Assembly (NCBI GenBank): GCA_027475525.1 | Contig: JAMWFC010000090.1 | Span: forward strand, 1,488,001 to 1,552,000 | DNA from: Macrolepiota albuminosa | Lineage: Eukaryota; Basidiomycota; Agaricomycetes; Agaricales; Agaricaceae | DNA: 64,000 bases | Reading direction: 5' to 3' | Shown: positions 12,075 through 22,400 of the stretch, piece after piece | Numbering within the stretch: position 1 is the stretch's first letter | How the letters are laid out: every line of letters starts with the position of its first letter | Notes under the pieces: generated by a model | The model's input: the letters and a program-made list of their open reading frames with translations, nothing else | What the model was told of the DNA's origin: nothing | Database searches by the model: none | Made by a program: the position numbers and the translations under genes

Positions 12075-13371
12075 GATATCGGACGGTAGATAAAGGTTAC
12101 CCTGAGGCAACTTTAATGGACATTCGAACTGATATCAATTAAAATTACCTTTAATAGGCAACTTAGATGTAACGCCGCACTAGTAAGATTGATTATGGTG
12201 TTTTGAACACCCTTATTGCTGACCCGAGAAGTGAGTTCGGAGTACAGCTTCATGCGAGGACCCGTAAACTTGGGAGTGGGACGGTCTCTCGGTCGTTCTC
12301 CTCTAGATTCGGCATTTATCTTTTTCAGATGTTGTACGAGGTTTTTATGGAATTTCCCGATAAGGTTTGGGAGTGAGTTTAAAGGGTTTACCGGCTAAAA
12401 CACAAACTCAAACAATGAAATAGATAATAGAAGATGAACCTACTGAACGGCTATTCTCCATCATCGGCCCCGAGGTTCGTGGAGGGCGCATCTCATCCTC
12501 ACATACAAGCGTGTATATGTTGAGTACACGATATGACATAATAACTTTGAAAAAGGCTTCGAGTGCCTTATCTTTTGGTACACAATAAACAGGGACATCA
12601 TTTATAGTATCTCAAAATATGGAGAATACGTCTGAACGGCTAGCAAGAGAAATATTTTTTTCTGCCTCAGACAACACACATGCAAGTGCCTTAAATAGGT
12701 CAGCAGAGCATGCATAAAGAATATCTAAGTAACTTGCCACCACAGGTGTGCTGTCAAAGTGAGAAGACAGGTCATGAGTGTTAGGAATAACGTCTGAATA
12801 CCATGAGTGATTATAAAACTTAGAGTTGTCGAGGCGAGGGTGGTGAGATGACATTATACCATCCATGGTGACAATTGAAGAACAAGAACAGATTTGAGCA
12901 ATTAAACACAAATCATACAACAACGATAAACATACACATTCATTTGTCATCTGCTGCTGGAGCTATGACCGCCCGTGATTGGCACTTTCTGATGGAACAT
13001 GTTTCTGGAACTAGCGGATTATTCTAGATAACATGACGTGACAGCTCTGCGGCAATCTCCGTGTAACCGTGAGCAGTTTTGTTTGTCAGCCATGGAGTCT
13101 CAAGCATGCATTGTTGGCATTCAAAGTGCTAGATATGTCTCCTCCACCCGCACGATTATATGTTCTAAGAAATTCATATAGTCCCACTGGCGGGTCATAT
13201 GCAGCCAATCCCAAATGTGGGTAAAGCCAGCATATAGATGAAGGGCTCTATGTGTCCAGTACTACGGTACAGTTTGTTCTTATTGATTCTTTCCATGTTT
13301 GATAGCATTGACATTGTTGGATTACAGCTGAATGTAAGCTTTGAAGCTGGTGATTGAATATCCTACGTCTC
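12075..13371. other. No firmly supported gene between the JmjC-like gene and the repeats
   Basis: A 112-codon open frame on the minus strand (12950-12612) includes TPVVASYLDILYACSADLF and could be an exon of a gene upstream of, or belonging to, the JmjC-like gene. It has no recognised motif and I could not join it with plausible splice sites. The rest shows no coding signal that I can support. Confidence 0.3.
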
Positions 13372-13525
13372 ACCCATCTAAGAAAAATAAAAACTTACTC
13401 ACTTCCCCTTCCTCCCACAGACGCATTCGTATTCCGCCTGCACCGCGGACCCATCTAAGAAAAATAAAAACTTACTCACTTCCCCTTCCTCCCACAGACG
13501 CATTCGTATTCCGCCTGCACCGCGG
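13372..13525. repeat. Perfect 77-bp tandem duplication no. 2
   Basis: 13372-13448 is repeated exactly at 13449-13525. There is no internal divergence, and the match stops precisely at both edges. The sequence is unrelated to the other 77-bp duplications. Confidence 0.95.
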
Positions 13526-13867
13526 TGAAGTAGGCGACACAGCTTATCTACCCACAGTACTGTTTTATCTGTTGAATTATGAGTAGAAACTCAACAGGGT
13601 CTCATCAGACCCGATTCAGACGAAAGATGAAAAGCCCCGATTCGATGTTGACAGAGGTACGAGGTTGTCCCTTCCATTTATTTAATAACTAACATATGTA
13701 TATTCTTAATTATCCTACTAGATGTCGAGGGATCGGAGTCACCGTTTCTATTTCTTGCCCTCAATATTCTACTCTCCATCTCTGTTCCAGAATGCAGTAG
13801 AGAAGAAAACCATTTACACAAGTTAGTTTCTATTTAACATTGGCAAATTATGACGGTAAAAAGCGTA

Positions 13868-14003
13868 GGTATGGCCAAAACCATCCTCTGGGTGTTAAAT
13901 CTGTGCTAGAGCTGTAGAACTGCGCATAACCCTTGGGTATGGCCAGGACCATCCTCTTGGTGCTAAATCTGTGCTAGAGCCTGTAGAATTCACTGCTTCG
14001 CAT
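13868..14003. repeat. 68-bp degenerate tandem repeat (two copies)
   Basis: A unit beginning GGTATGGCCA and ending near GCTAGAGC occurs at 13868 and again at 13936, with scattered substitutions. The function is unknown. The divergence contrasts with the perfect 77-bp duplications. Confidence 0.7.
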
Positions 14004-14339
14004 CATCCCAGCCATACCTTCGGCATCCAGACTGGCACTGGTGACAACTCATCTTACTACATTATATTCTCTCAGAAGGCTCAATTCTTGTACCAACCTC
14101 TGTACACGCTCTTGGAAACGACAACCTGGAAACGACGACCTCCTGACCCTTGACCATGACAGAAAAGATATCACAATACCCTCTATGTACACGAGTTTGA
14201 AGCACGGCGATTCGAATGCTATTATCACGCACTCCTCGAGATTTACAGGACACTCAAAATATATCTATCACGGACAACAAACCTACCCTCTCCCGTTTGC
14301 CACCTGCTGCCTGAACAACGAGAACCTTTCCCACTACTG

Positions 14340-14793
14340 ATGCGTGGGCGGGTATTTATGATGAAAGGCTGCGTCGGACTTGTTAACGGCACCCGAACTC
14401 ATCATTTCGACTACAGTACACACATTAAAGCCCAAGTCCGTGCGCATATGCTTCAAGGACAATGCGGGGGCTAATGACAAGCTAACAGGAGCGACGTGGA
14501 TGCCCAGGCAGGGTTTCATCGTCAACTGTTACGTAGGACTTTTATCCGCATCCTGAACTCATGATTTCGATTCTAGGATATTAATAACATATGCAACTCG
14601 CATGCAGACGCTTCAAGGACAACGAGGGGGCCAAACGTAGGCTGTCTAAAAGCCAACGCAAGCAACGCTGATGCGTATTAGTGGCTGTCACGCGTGATTC
14701 GGACCGTCACAGCATGCCAGACATTGCACTCACAATTTCGATTTTAGGTCATGAAGAACCTCTTCACCTCGCGTGCGGACGCTCCAAGGACGA
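14340..14793. repeat. Degenerate tandem repeats of about 160-170 bp interrupted by the Gypsy insertion
   Basis: Units share CGAACTCAT/ATTTCGAT, CTTCAAGGACAA and GGGGGC cores, seen near 14450, 14609 and 14779. The last unit is cut by the Gypsy element and resumes at 26182 (CAAGGGGGGGCCAACG... up to about 26290), where CGCTGATGCGTAT and GACCGTCACA again match the unit near 14660-14720. The intact preinsertion site can therefore be inferred. Confidence 0.7.
14789..14793. other. Target-site duplication of the Gypsy element (distal flank)
   Basis: GACGA directly precedes the LTR at 14794 and is repeated at 26177-26181 directly after the other LTR. A 5-bp duplication is typical of Gypsy integrases. 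Confidence 0.9.
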
Positions 14794-14969
14794 TGTAACC
14801 TGCGGTTACTAGTTAGAACTATCTGTGTATTTCACACAGTGCTAAATCAGACCGCAATATCGGATTTGACTAGTACTTAGTGCGAAAACAAGATGTTATC
14901 TTACGTAATACTCTACTAAAGGATTATAGCGTCGTTGACGCTGATGGTAAGACGGATGACTCCGTTACA
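14794..14969 (-). repeat. 3' LTR of the Gypsy element (176 bp)
   Basis: It begins TGTAAC and ends GTTACA, a perfect 6-bp terminal inverted repeat. It reads base for base the same as 26001-26176. The bases just inside it (14970-14985) give a short purine run on the minus strand (TTGGGGGGTA), a candidate polypurine tract. Confidence 0.95.
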
Positions 14970-15029
14970 TACCCCCCAATGAGACCGAATACTCGGTCTT
15001 GATCACGGGAGGTAGAACGAAATGAACGA

Positions 15030-15108
15030 TGCACGGTAGTGCAACAACGACGAAAGATGCACGATAGTGCAATAACGATGAAAGATGCACGGTAGTGCAA
15101 TAACGGAT
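15030..15108. repeat. Three 28-bp repeats, each with a TGCAC-N4-GTGCA hairpin
   Basis: Starts near 15030, 15058 and 15086. Each unit contains an inverted repeat TGCACGGTAGTGCA or a one-base variant, followed by an AACGA-type spacer. They lie in the untranslated 3' part of the Gypsy element between the last ORF and the 3' LTR, so they could form a short array of RNA hairpins near the end of the transcript. Confidence 0.75.
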
Positions 15109-15328
15109 GGATGCACGCGTGTTGCGTGGCTGAGAGGCGTTAGTACTCATGCGCAATGAAGATATGTCGGCCGGACACAAGAGACAGCAGTCCTTATCAG
15201 ACACAGGCGCAGGGGACGCCAGCAGTAGGTAGTCAATGGTGTATATAATAAAAGTATAAAAAACAAGAAAAATGACCCCTCCTCTGGGTCCGCTGTATCT
15301 ACACGCGACTAAAATTGTATACAAGGGT

Positions 15329-16150
15329 CTAGGACCCGGATGACGATGCTCCCGCGACAGCGCCCGTCTCAGTCACCATTGCCTCCTCCTCCAGTGCGAC
15401 GTTAATCGCGGGAGGGGGAGGCGCCGATTCCGTCCTCGGTGGGGTTATAGGCCCCTCGGCTGCAGGCGTGTCTACCACCATAGGCTCTGTTAGTGCGACG
15501 TTAATCGCTGAAGCGGTGGTGGTAAGCGTACCCTGCTCTGCCGTGCGTGACAGGAGATTGACCCGGCCTGGGTCCATGTCTGCTGCTGGCAGGTCATGCG
15601 CTGCCGAGCGTTTTAGGAGATTGACCCGATTCGGGTCCATGCCAATCAAGTAATAGAGGCCGTTGGCCTCAGGATTTTCCGGGAGCTTGCTCTCCTCGTG
15701 GTGCTTGAACATCAGACGATAGTGATCGTCTTCAGTCATCTCCCGCCATCCATCCCATTGCGGGATTGCGGCGGGGGTGCCATACTTGGAGAGGCGCTCC
15801 ATACGCTCGTCATCAACCTGCTTAAAGATGTCCATAGACATCGTGGGGGAGTGGAACTGCTGTTCCAGGAAGACTACGCCGTACGTGTACGCGTGGTCCA
15901 CCCATTCCAGCGGAATCCGGTTGTGTAACAAGACGCGTAACGCGTCGTCGTCGGAGAAGTTCCGTGCATGGTCGTCGGGCACGTGAACTTGATGAATTTC
16001 GAGCTGCGGCCCACGTTGGGGCTCAAATGGCTGCTCGGGAAACATGGCGTCATACGAGGCAATCGCCTCTCGGTAAAGCCCTGGTCGGGCCACGACGAGG
16101 GTCATGCGCCGTACGATCACCGGCTTGGCTGCGCTGTTAGCGCACAATGC
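15329..16150 (-). CDS. Gypsy extra ORF, C-terminal part (unknown function)
   Basis: This frame is the direct continuation of the upstream extra ORF: the two share one reading frame and are separated by a single TGA at 16151-16153, after which codons continue without an ATG (ALCANSAAK). A first ATG appears about a dozen codons in (MTLVVARPGLYRE). The protein is soluble-looking. It has a central acidic/aromatic region and an internal duplication around MDPNRVNLLKRSA and MDPGRVNLLSRTA, and the segment INVAL occurs twice. There is no membrane segment, so it is not envelope-like. I do not recognise the family. It could be made by readthrough of the TGA, or the TGA could be a mutation. Confidence 0.6.
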   Translation of the reverse strand, partial: ALCANSAAKPVIVRRMTLVVARPGLYREAIASYDAMFPEQPFEPQRGPQLEIHQVHVPDDHARNFSDDDALRVLLHNRIPLEWVDHAYTYGVVFLEQQFHSPTMSMDIFKQVDDERMERLSKYGTPAAIPQWDGWREMTEDDHYRLMFKHHEESKLPENPEANGLYYLIGMDPNRVNLLKRSAAHDLPAADMDPGRVNLLSRTAEQGTLTTTASAINVALTEPMVVDTPAAEGPITPPRTESAPPPPAINVALEEEAMVTETGAVAGASSSGS

Positions 16151-18262
16151 TCAACATAAGGCGAACCCAAAGAGGGTCCGCCAGTGCATGCGGTAGGCAT
16201 GATCCACGGCAATACCTTGATAGGTATTCTCCAGCCCAGGTCGACCAAAGACCAGCGCGTACTGCGCCAGTTGGTCCAAGTCGAACGGTGTGGCTGGATC
16301 CTGAGCGCGCATTACGCGCAGCGCCGTGGTGCCATCGTCTTTCGTGCGCAAAAAGCGCCCCGGAATGTGTCGTCGCTCGACAAGAGCGAGGTCGTCAGGG
16401 CCCTGCATCGGGTTGACGAGGTCTTGGTACCTAGGCTCCTTCATCAGGAGCTGCATGGTTCGGTCGTGCAGAGCCTCCACTGTTCGCTGTGCGAACATCT
16501 GGAGCTCTGTGATCAGCATATACGCGACGATTCTGTCGCGACGCGGGACGTGTACATTGGCGTAATACTTATAGAGCCGGTCCAGCTCTAGAGGAGTGCG
16601 GGGAAGACCGCGTGGGGCGTGCTTGTAAACAATCGTGCCCGGTATGTGGGCAGGATGGCCAGAGGAATATTCGTATGACGCCGCTCTATTGGCGTCAGCT
16701 CCCATCAACACCGTATTCGTGGCATACGAATAATAGGTGCAATGGCTGAGTGCTCCTCTAAAGCACGAGTTCATTCGCTCGATATCGAGCGGACCCCACA
16801 CCTTCACCCCCAAGCCATCGGGGATCCTCCCCGAACATTCGTCCTCGGCCCTCTCCTTCTGGGCCTTTAGCTCCTTGGCGTGAATCGCCTTCTTCTTTGC
16901 GATGCGCTTATTGCGCGCTACTCGTTGGAATCGGTCTGCGGCCGATTCCCCCTCCTCCCCGTCCTCCTCCTGCTCCGAGCTCGACTCCCCATAGTCGCTC
17001 TCGTCGGACAGGGACGGTACTGGTTTCTTGCCCTTATCGGGCCTAGTCTTTCCCCTCGAGGTCGCCACCAGACCATCATACTGCTCCGGCGTACGGGGGT
17101 CTGGGGTCAAGACGACCACGGGATACTTTACTGGTGGGGCCGGTACAAACACCGGCAACATGAATAACATCTGGACTTCTCCCGCTCGTGCGGGAATGCC
17201 AGCAGGAAAGAGTATAACCTCCAATTTGGAGGCATCGAGGGGCGGCTTACGGCCGCGACGCTGACGAGACGGCCCCGACTTGGTCAGGGCGGACGATTCG
17301 GGTTGTGGCTGAGCCACCGGAGGAGCAGGCGCATTTCGCGCCAGAGTATTCCCTCCAGGCCCAGCGCGAGGAGTAACAGTAACGGGCGCTTTTGGCGCCA
17401 CAGCAACGGGTTTGGACCCCCTAGGTGGGGCCCGAGACGATGCGGCTTCCCGCTGGCCCAAGGACAGACCTGCCAAGGGTTCACTGACGGCAGCCATCGA
17501 CTCTGAAGAGGCCTGCGAGCCCGACTCGGGTACCCGCGATGACGAAGCCACGGGCTGAGGAGGCTGCTCATGGCGCGCGAATTGCGCTTCCGACGGCATC
17601 CTTGCCTGTGGAGGAGCGACCAGTCGACTGGGCTGATATCTCGCCCTCTTGACCTCAGCGGTCGATTCCTCGCTCGTGGTGATTTTGCGCTTAGACGCGC
17701 GCTCGATCTGCTCCAGCGCTGAGACGCGCTGCCTCTTCATCAGCTCGATCTGGTCGAGCAATCCCTCCATCACCATCACGGCCAAACTGTCCTGCAGAAA
17801 GGACGCAGTTGCAGGGACTGGCTGTCCCGCTGCTTCCAGTCTGCCCAACAACCTATCTGACCCAACTACACTCTGCGCTTGTGGCGCAGGCTCCTCATAC
17901 GACTCTGCTGCGGGCCGATGAGCCCATGGAACTGACGGCGGCCCCGTCACCACACCTGCATACGTCGGATACGACGCAGACGAGCGTGAGGGCGGTTCCT
18001 GATAGTACCTATCCTCCGGGCGCCCATAGCGCCCATCATCATCGACCTCCATCTCTTGCGAGTGGAGGGGCGTTTGGTAAGGAAGCGGCTCCTCGCGGCC
18101 CGGGTAGGCCACGCCCGCTGACTGCAACTGACTCGCCGCCGGATATGGCGGCTGCCTCTGAAAATGGGACAACTGAGATGACGACTGTATATTCGGGGGT
18201 CTCCCCCCTCCACTAGAGCCTTGCCGGCTCTGATCAATTTTTTGCGGCCCCCAATAGGCCAT
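16151..18262 (-). CDS. Gypsy extra ORF downstream of pol (unknown function, about 700 codons)
   Basis: The first ATG in the frame is at 18262 (MAYWGPQKIDQS); the frame is open further upstream, but without an ATG. A pyrimidine-rich TTGCTTTAG sits immediately before this ATG and could be a 3' splice site for a subgenomic mRNA. The first 430 or so residues are Pro/Ser/Gln-rich and probably disordered. An acidic patch (DESDYGESSSEQEEDGEEGE) and a Lys-rich KRIAKKKAIHAKELKAQKE segment follow. The last 200 residues are the best-structured part (PRGLPRTPLELDRLYKYYAN, then RDRIVAYMLITELQMF). It holds the env position but lacks a signal peptide or transmembrane segment. I know no named domain for it; similar hypothetical proteins occur in mushroom genomes by my recollection only. 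Confidence 0.7.
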   Translation of the reverse strand: MAYWGPQKIDQSRQGSSGGGRPPNIQSSSQLSHFQRQPPYPAASQLQSAGVAYPGREEPLPYQTPLHSQEMEVDDDGRYGRPEDRYYQEPPSRSSASYPTYAGVVTGPPSVPWAHRPAAESYEEPAPQAQSVVGSDRLLGRLEAAGQPVPATASFLQDSLAVMVMEGLLDQIELMKRQRVSALEQIERASKRKITTSEESTAEVKRARYQPSRLVAPPQARMPSEAQFARHEQPPQPVASSSRVPESGSQASSESMAAVSEPLAGLSLGQREAASSRAPPRGSKPVAVAPKAPVTVTPRAGPGGNTLARNAPAPPVAQPQPESSALTKSGPSRQRRGRKPPLDASKLEVILFPAGIPARAGEVQMLFMLPVFVPAPPVKYPVVVLTPDPRTPEQYDGLVATSRGKTRPDKGKKPVPSLSDESDYGESSSEQEEDGEEGESAADRFQRVARNKRIAKKKAIHAKELKAQKERAEDECSGRIPDGLGVKVWGPLDIERMNSCFRGALSHCTYYSYATNTVLMGADANRAASYEYSSGHPAHIPGTIVYKHAPRGLPRTPLELDRLYKYYANVHVPRRDRIVAYMLITELQMFAQRTVEALHDRTMQLLMKEPRYQDLVNPMQGPDDLALVERRHIPGRFLRTKDDGTTALRVMRAQDPATPFDLDQLAQYALVFGRPGLENTYQGIAVDHAYRMHWRTLFGFALC

Positions 18263-18488
18263 TCTAAAGCAACACGTAGACGACGTGTATTGGGACTGAG
18301 GAAAGAAAGAAAAAAACAGTCTCCCAACTCCGCCAGTGGTGTAAACAACCACAAACACACGCCACCCGGCGCCGCGTCGGCGATCATAATCGCCTAAATA
18401 GTTACAATCACAGCCACACTTAGTGGCCACCCGGTCATTTACCGGCAATCAAAGTGGACTTCGTCCACATTCCACCACCACACGCGCA

Positions 18489-21400
18489 TTACGCGCGTTT
18501 TGCTAGCTGCTGAGGGCGTTTCACGCCCTGCAGCTCTAGATACCTGTCCATCGCTGCAAGGTCTTTGCAGTTTACTAGCGGTTCCCAGGTAGTATCACCT
18601 AAGCTCCACCTTACCTCGAATTCGAGGCTTCCCCTTGTCCAACGATGACCTATCAGGTCATCTACGAACCACTCCTGGTCATTACCAGTTCCAAAATCAT
18701 ACGGCTCCGGAGTTGCTCGATTAGGAAAGAGCGCATCACTACTGGCCATATATGGTCGCAATAGCGACACATGAAATTTGGGGACTATCCTACGCGCTTG
18801 CAGCGCATGGGGTAGTTCCAGCACGTAGTTCGACGTACTCGGCTCCGCTTCAAGGACCTTATACGGTCCAATCCACTTTGGACACAACTTACTCGCTCTG
18901 CCTTTCGGCAGGTTCAGGTTCTTCGTAGAAAGGTACACTAGATTCCCTTTCTCGATTTCTGGTTCCTCACGTCTGCGACTATTCGCGTGTTTGGTTTGCC
19001 AGACGCGCGATTCTATAATCGCATCATGGGCATCTGCCAGATTCCTTAGCGCGTTGCGCGCAAACTGCTTGACTCCCACATGAATAGCTTCGTCCGTACG
19101 AAGTTCACGAATCATGGATGGCATGTAGCCATTGTTGAGTTCAAAGGGTGAGTACCCTGTAGTCTCTGATATGCTCGCATTTATCGCGAATTCCACGAGT
19201 GGGCATCTATCCACCCAGTCCTTCTGGTCAGGACGTACGAATGCTCGCAAGATCTGTGCGATATTTCTATTCGCACGTTCCGTTTGACCATCCGTTTGCG
19301 GATGAAACGATGTCGACATGAGCAACTTTGCTCCTAGCAGTTTGTGCAACTCCTTCCACCATTTGGAAGTAAACTTAGCATCTCGATCGCTCACGATCGA
19401 GCTGGGCAGTCCATGGAGACGTACTATCTCCTTGAGATAGATCCACGACAAGTCTGACGCGGTCATGGTGGTTCTCACCGGAATGAGATGGACCATACTG
19501 GTCATTCTGCAGATGACTACCCACAGGTAGTTAAAGCCTTTCGACTCGGGGAACGGACCTATAAAGTCCATCCCAATCGAATCCCAGGGTTTGACCGGGA
19601 TGGGTAGCGAATGCAGCTTTCCTGGTGGCTTCAAAGTCGACACTTTCGACTGTTGACATAGCTCGCATGTCGAGCAGAATTGGCTCGTCTCTTTGGCCAT
19701 TTGCGGCCACCAGTACCAGCGTCGCACGTAGTCCAGCGTTTTCTGAGTTCCGAAGTGGCCCACCACTGTGTGGGCCTGATCCAGGATAGTCGTAATTAAC
19801 GACCTCTCCCGGGGGATGCAGATGACTTTGGACCCCGCGGGTCTGATAAGGTAGATGAGCTGTTGCTCCACCTTGAAGCGCGGGTGCGCTTGGATATTGT
19901 TCAGAATCTCTACGCAGAGATTATCACCCTTGTATCCCTGTTGGATACGTGTGCGGAACTGCTCATTGCCTAGGTCGGCCGGTGCAGGAATATGGTCTTG
20001 TGACTCCAATGCTTGCTGGAGCGTCATCTCAGCACCTCTCGTAGGCACCTCTTGCCTCGTCTCTTCACGAAGCTGAGGGGCCGCATGCTCCAGCAATACC
20101 TGGGCTTCGATATCGCGAATTTCTCGCTGTTCGTGCAGTCGCTTACTGCGACGTGTTTCCTGCGCTCGCATGGCGCGTAGCTCGACCCTATGTTCCTTGA
20201 TTTCGTGGAACCGATGCAGGGGCAAGTCTTCGCCTTCGGGGTCAATACGTTTGTCCGCCTGGACATAGTCATGCGCGTCATGGACGTCATCTCGAGTATC
20301 ACTCTCGAAATATCGAGACAGGCAGTCTGCGACTTTGTTCAATTCACCCTTCACATAGGTGATGTCGAACTGATACCGCGACATGTAGTCGATCCAGCGA
20401 CGTTGCCGCGGAGATAGGTGCACCTGAGTCTTGAAAAACTCTAGTGCTTTATGATCCGTAATGATATGGATCTTGTATCCCATCAGTTTATCCTCCCATT
20501 TTAGGAGGGCTTCCAGGATAGCGAGTGTTTCTAACTCGTGTACAGCATAATTCTGCTGGGCAGCAGTGAATTTACGGGACATAAACCCCGCTGGTCGGCA
20601 AGTTTGCCATGTTTTACCCTGGCCAAACATGGCCCCAACCCCAGTCTTCGACGCATCGCAAATGAGCCAGATGGGCTCGTCGATGCGTGGGTCAATTGGC
20701 CGGATGACCGGCGTTTTCGCGCATATGCGCTTAATCATCTCAAAACACCGCTGATGCAGCGGTCTCCAATGAAACGGTGACCCATTCTGGGTCATGGCCA
20801 TAAGTGGCCCAGTGTATGCAGTGATGTCTGGCAAGAAATTGCCAATATAGTTCACCAGTCCGACAAATCGTTGGATATCGTTATACGTGCGTGGAGTACG
20901 CCACTCTCGGATTCGGTCGAGCTTATCCGTATCAGGATGAATGCCCTTCTCGTCAATGACGTGACCGAGACAATCTATACTCGTTGCGTACAACTCGCAC
21001 TTCTTCCATTTGAGATAGAGGCTGGCCTTCCGTAGTCGTTCAAATACGACTCGTAGGTGCTGCTCATGCTCCTCAATGGAGTCAGAAAATATGAATATAT
21101 CGTCTAAATAGACGTGCATGAACTTCCCGATTACATCTCGGAAGATTGAGGTCATTAACCTCTGAAATGTCGCCGGTGCATTACAATCACCAATCTGCAT
21201 GATGTTACTCACGAACGTCCCCATCAGGGACGAGAACAGTGTCTTCGGTATATCCTCTTCGCGGATGCGAACCTGTTCGTACGCGTCTGTGAGGTCGATT
21301 TTCGACCGATACTTCGCTGTCGCAACATCTTCTCGTATCACTTCCTGATCTGGAAGAGGTGTTACATCCTTGACGGTATTATCATTGCGCTGTCGCGCGT

Positions 21401-22400
21401 CCAATGCCGTCCGCAACGTTCCATCCTTCTTGGGGATACAAAGCAATGGTGCAGCTTGCACCGCTGGTCGTGGTTCCCACCACTTCGCGTTTATGTATCT
21501 ATTCGTCTTTTCACGAAGTTGATCCTGAAGTGCTCGCGGACAGCGAGGCAAATGATACTTGTACTGCTTGTTATCGTCAATGAGGTTGATCTCATGATTA
21601 ACCTCCCGCCACGGAGGAAGCTCCTCCTTCGTTCCATTGACGATATCAGCAAACTCCCGTTGCCATTGCTGGCGCAATCGAGGAATATCCTCCTCTGTAA
21701 GGCTCAAAGCCTTGCCTTTTCCTTTGACTACGCGTGCTACACGCGGCTGAACCTTTGGCTCAAATCGCTCCCGTAAGGCACGTACGTGCTCTTCTATGAG
21801 ATCTCCCGGGTTCAACCTTACAACGGGTTGTCTACCCCCCACTCTCGTCGCACTTAACGACGACTGCACGCTTCTCGCTTTCAGCGAAAGCCCATCCAGT
21901 ACGATATCCACTGTTTCGGATATCTCATCCTCTCGTGCATGACGGTACACTTCCCCCGTCTGGGTCGCCTGCCCCCGTCCCATGGTCTGCGTCACCATTG
22001 ACGCCACCAATTCGTTCCACTCTCGTGGCATACGTGGGTCATACGCCCATTGCACTCCTGGCCGTGGCACTGGTCGATCCATTAGCGACCTAGTGCTACC
22101 CACAGTTCCCATCGTACTGTATACCTCGTCCTCGACGAGATCCTCCACCTTCACTCGAGAGCTAGTCGGCTGGCATTCCAGCGACTCCACCACGCGTTTA
22201 CTACGCTCATTCTTGCACTGCGCAGCCTGTTTAGGCTTTCCATTGGTACACCCAGTCACATCCGGGTGCTTCCCCGTCTTCAGAGTTCCTTGGAACTCTT
22301 CCTCAGTCATCAGTATAGCCGGCGAATCAGCCGGCAGGCTTTTCGGTGGGGCCTGTTCGTCCTCCACCTCCTGTACAGTCGCTCTCCTGCGACCATCTAG
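18489..22400 (-). CDS. pol: Gypsy Pol: reverse transcriptase, RNase H, integrase, chromodomain-like tail
   Basis: The frame is continuous with gag across one TGA (22401-22403) and has no ATG until codon 31 or so, which favours expression by readthrough. Reverse transcriptase has the catalytic YLDD box (HVYLDDIFIFSDS, about 21100-21130). RNase H shows ICDASKTGVGAMF and later ITDHKALEFF. Integrase has the HHCC finger (VVGHFGTQKTLD...CELCQQSK) and the D,D,E core in MDFIGPF, VSDRDAKFTSKWW and DGQTERANRNI. The C-terminus (FEVRWSLGDTTWEPLVN) resembles the chromodomain that guides Ty3-type integration to heterochromatin. The domains look full-length with no internal stop, so the enzyme could be active. 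Confidence 0.95.
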   Translation of the reverse strand, partial: LDGRRRATVQEVEDEQAPPKSLPADSPAILMTEEEFQGTLKTGKHPDVTGCTNGKPKQAAQCKNERSKRVVESLECQPTSSRVKVEDLVEDEVYSTMGTVGSTRSLMDRPVPRPGVQWAYDPRMPREWNELVASMVTQTMGRGQATQTGEVYRHAREDEISETVDIVLDGLSLKARSVQSSLSATRVGGRQPVVRLNPGDLIEEHVRALRERFEPKVQPRVARVVKGKGKALSLTEEDIPRLRQQWQREFADIVNGTKEELPPWREVNHEINLIDDNKQYKYHLPRCPRALQDQLREKTNRYINAKWWEPRPAVQAAPLLCIPKKDGTLRTALDARQRNDNTVKDVTPLPDQEVIREDVATAKYRSKIDLTDAYEQVRIREEDIPKTLFSSLMGTFVSNIMQIGDCNAPATFQRLMTSIFRDVIGKFMHVYLDDIFIFSDSIEEHEQHLRVVFERLRKASLYLKWKKCELYATSIDCLGHVIDEKGIHPDTDKLDRIREWRTPRTYNDIQRFVGLVNYIGNFLPDITAYTGPLMAMTQNGSPFHWRPLHQRCFEMIKRICAKTPVIRPIDPRIDEPIWLICDASKTGVGAMFGQGKTWQTCRPAGFMSRKFTAAQQNYAVHELETLAILEALLKWEDKLMGYKIHIITDHKALEFFKTQVHLSPRQRRWIDYMSRYQFDITYVKGELNKVADCLSRYFESDTRDDVHDAHDYVQADKRIDPEGEDLPLHRFHEIKEHRVELRAMRAQETRRSKRLHEQREIRDIEAQVLLEHAAPQLREETRQEVPTRGAEMTLQQALESQDHIPAPADLGNEQFRTRIQQGYKGDNLCVEILNNIQAHPRFKVEQQLIYLIRPAGSKVICIPRERSLITTILDQAHTVVGHFGTQKTLDYVRRWYWWPQMAKETSQFCSTCELCQQSKVSTLKPPGKLHSLPIPVKPWDSIGMDFIGPFPESKGFNYLWVVICRMTSMVHLIPVRTTMTASDLSWIYLKEIVRLHGLPSSIVSDRDAKFTSKWWKELHKLLGAKLLMSTSFHPQTDGQTERANRNIAQILRAFVRPDQKDWVDRCPLVEFAINASISETTGYSPFELNNGYMPSMIRELRTDEAIHVGVKQFARNALRNLADAHDAIIESRVWQTKHANSRRREEPEIEKGNLVYLSTKNLNLPKGRASKLCPKWIGPYKVLEAEPSTSNYVLELPHALQARRIVPKFHVSLLRPYMASSDALFPNRATPEPYDFGTGNDQEWFVDDLIGHRWTRGSLEFEVRWSLGDTTWEPLVNCKDLAAMDRYLELQGVKRPQQLAKRA

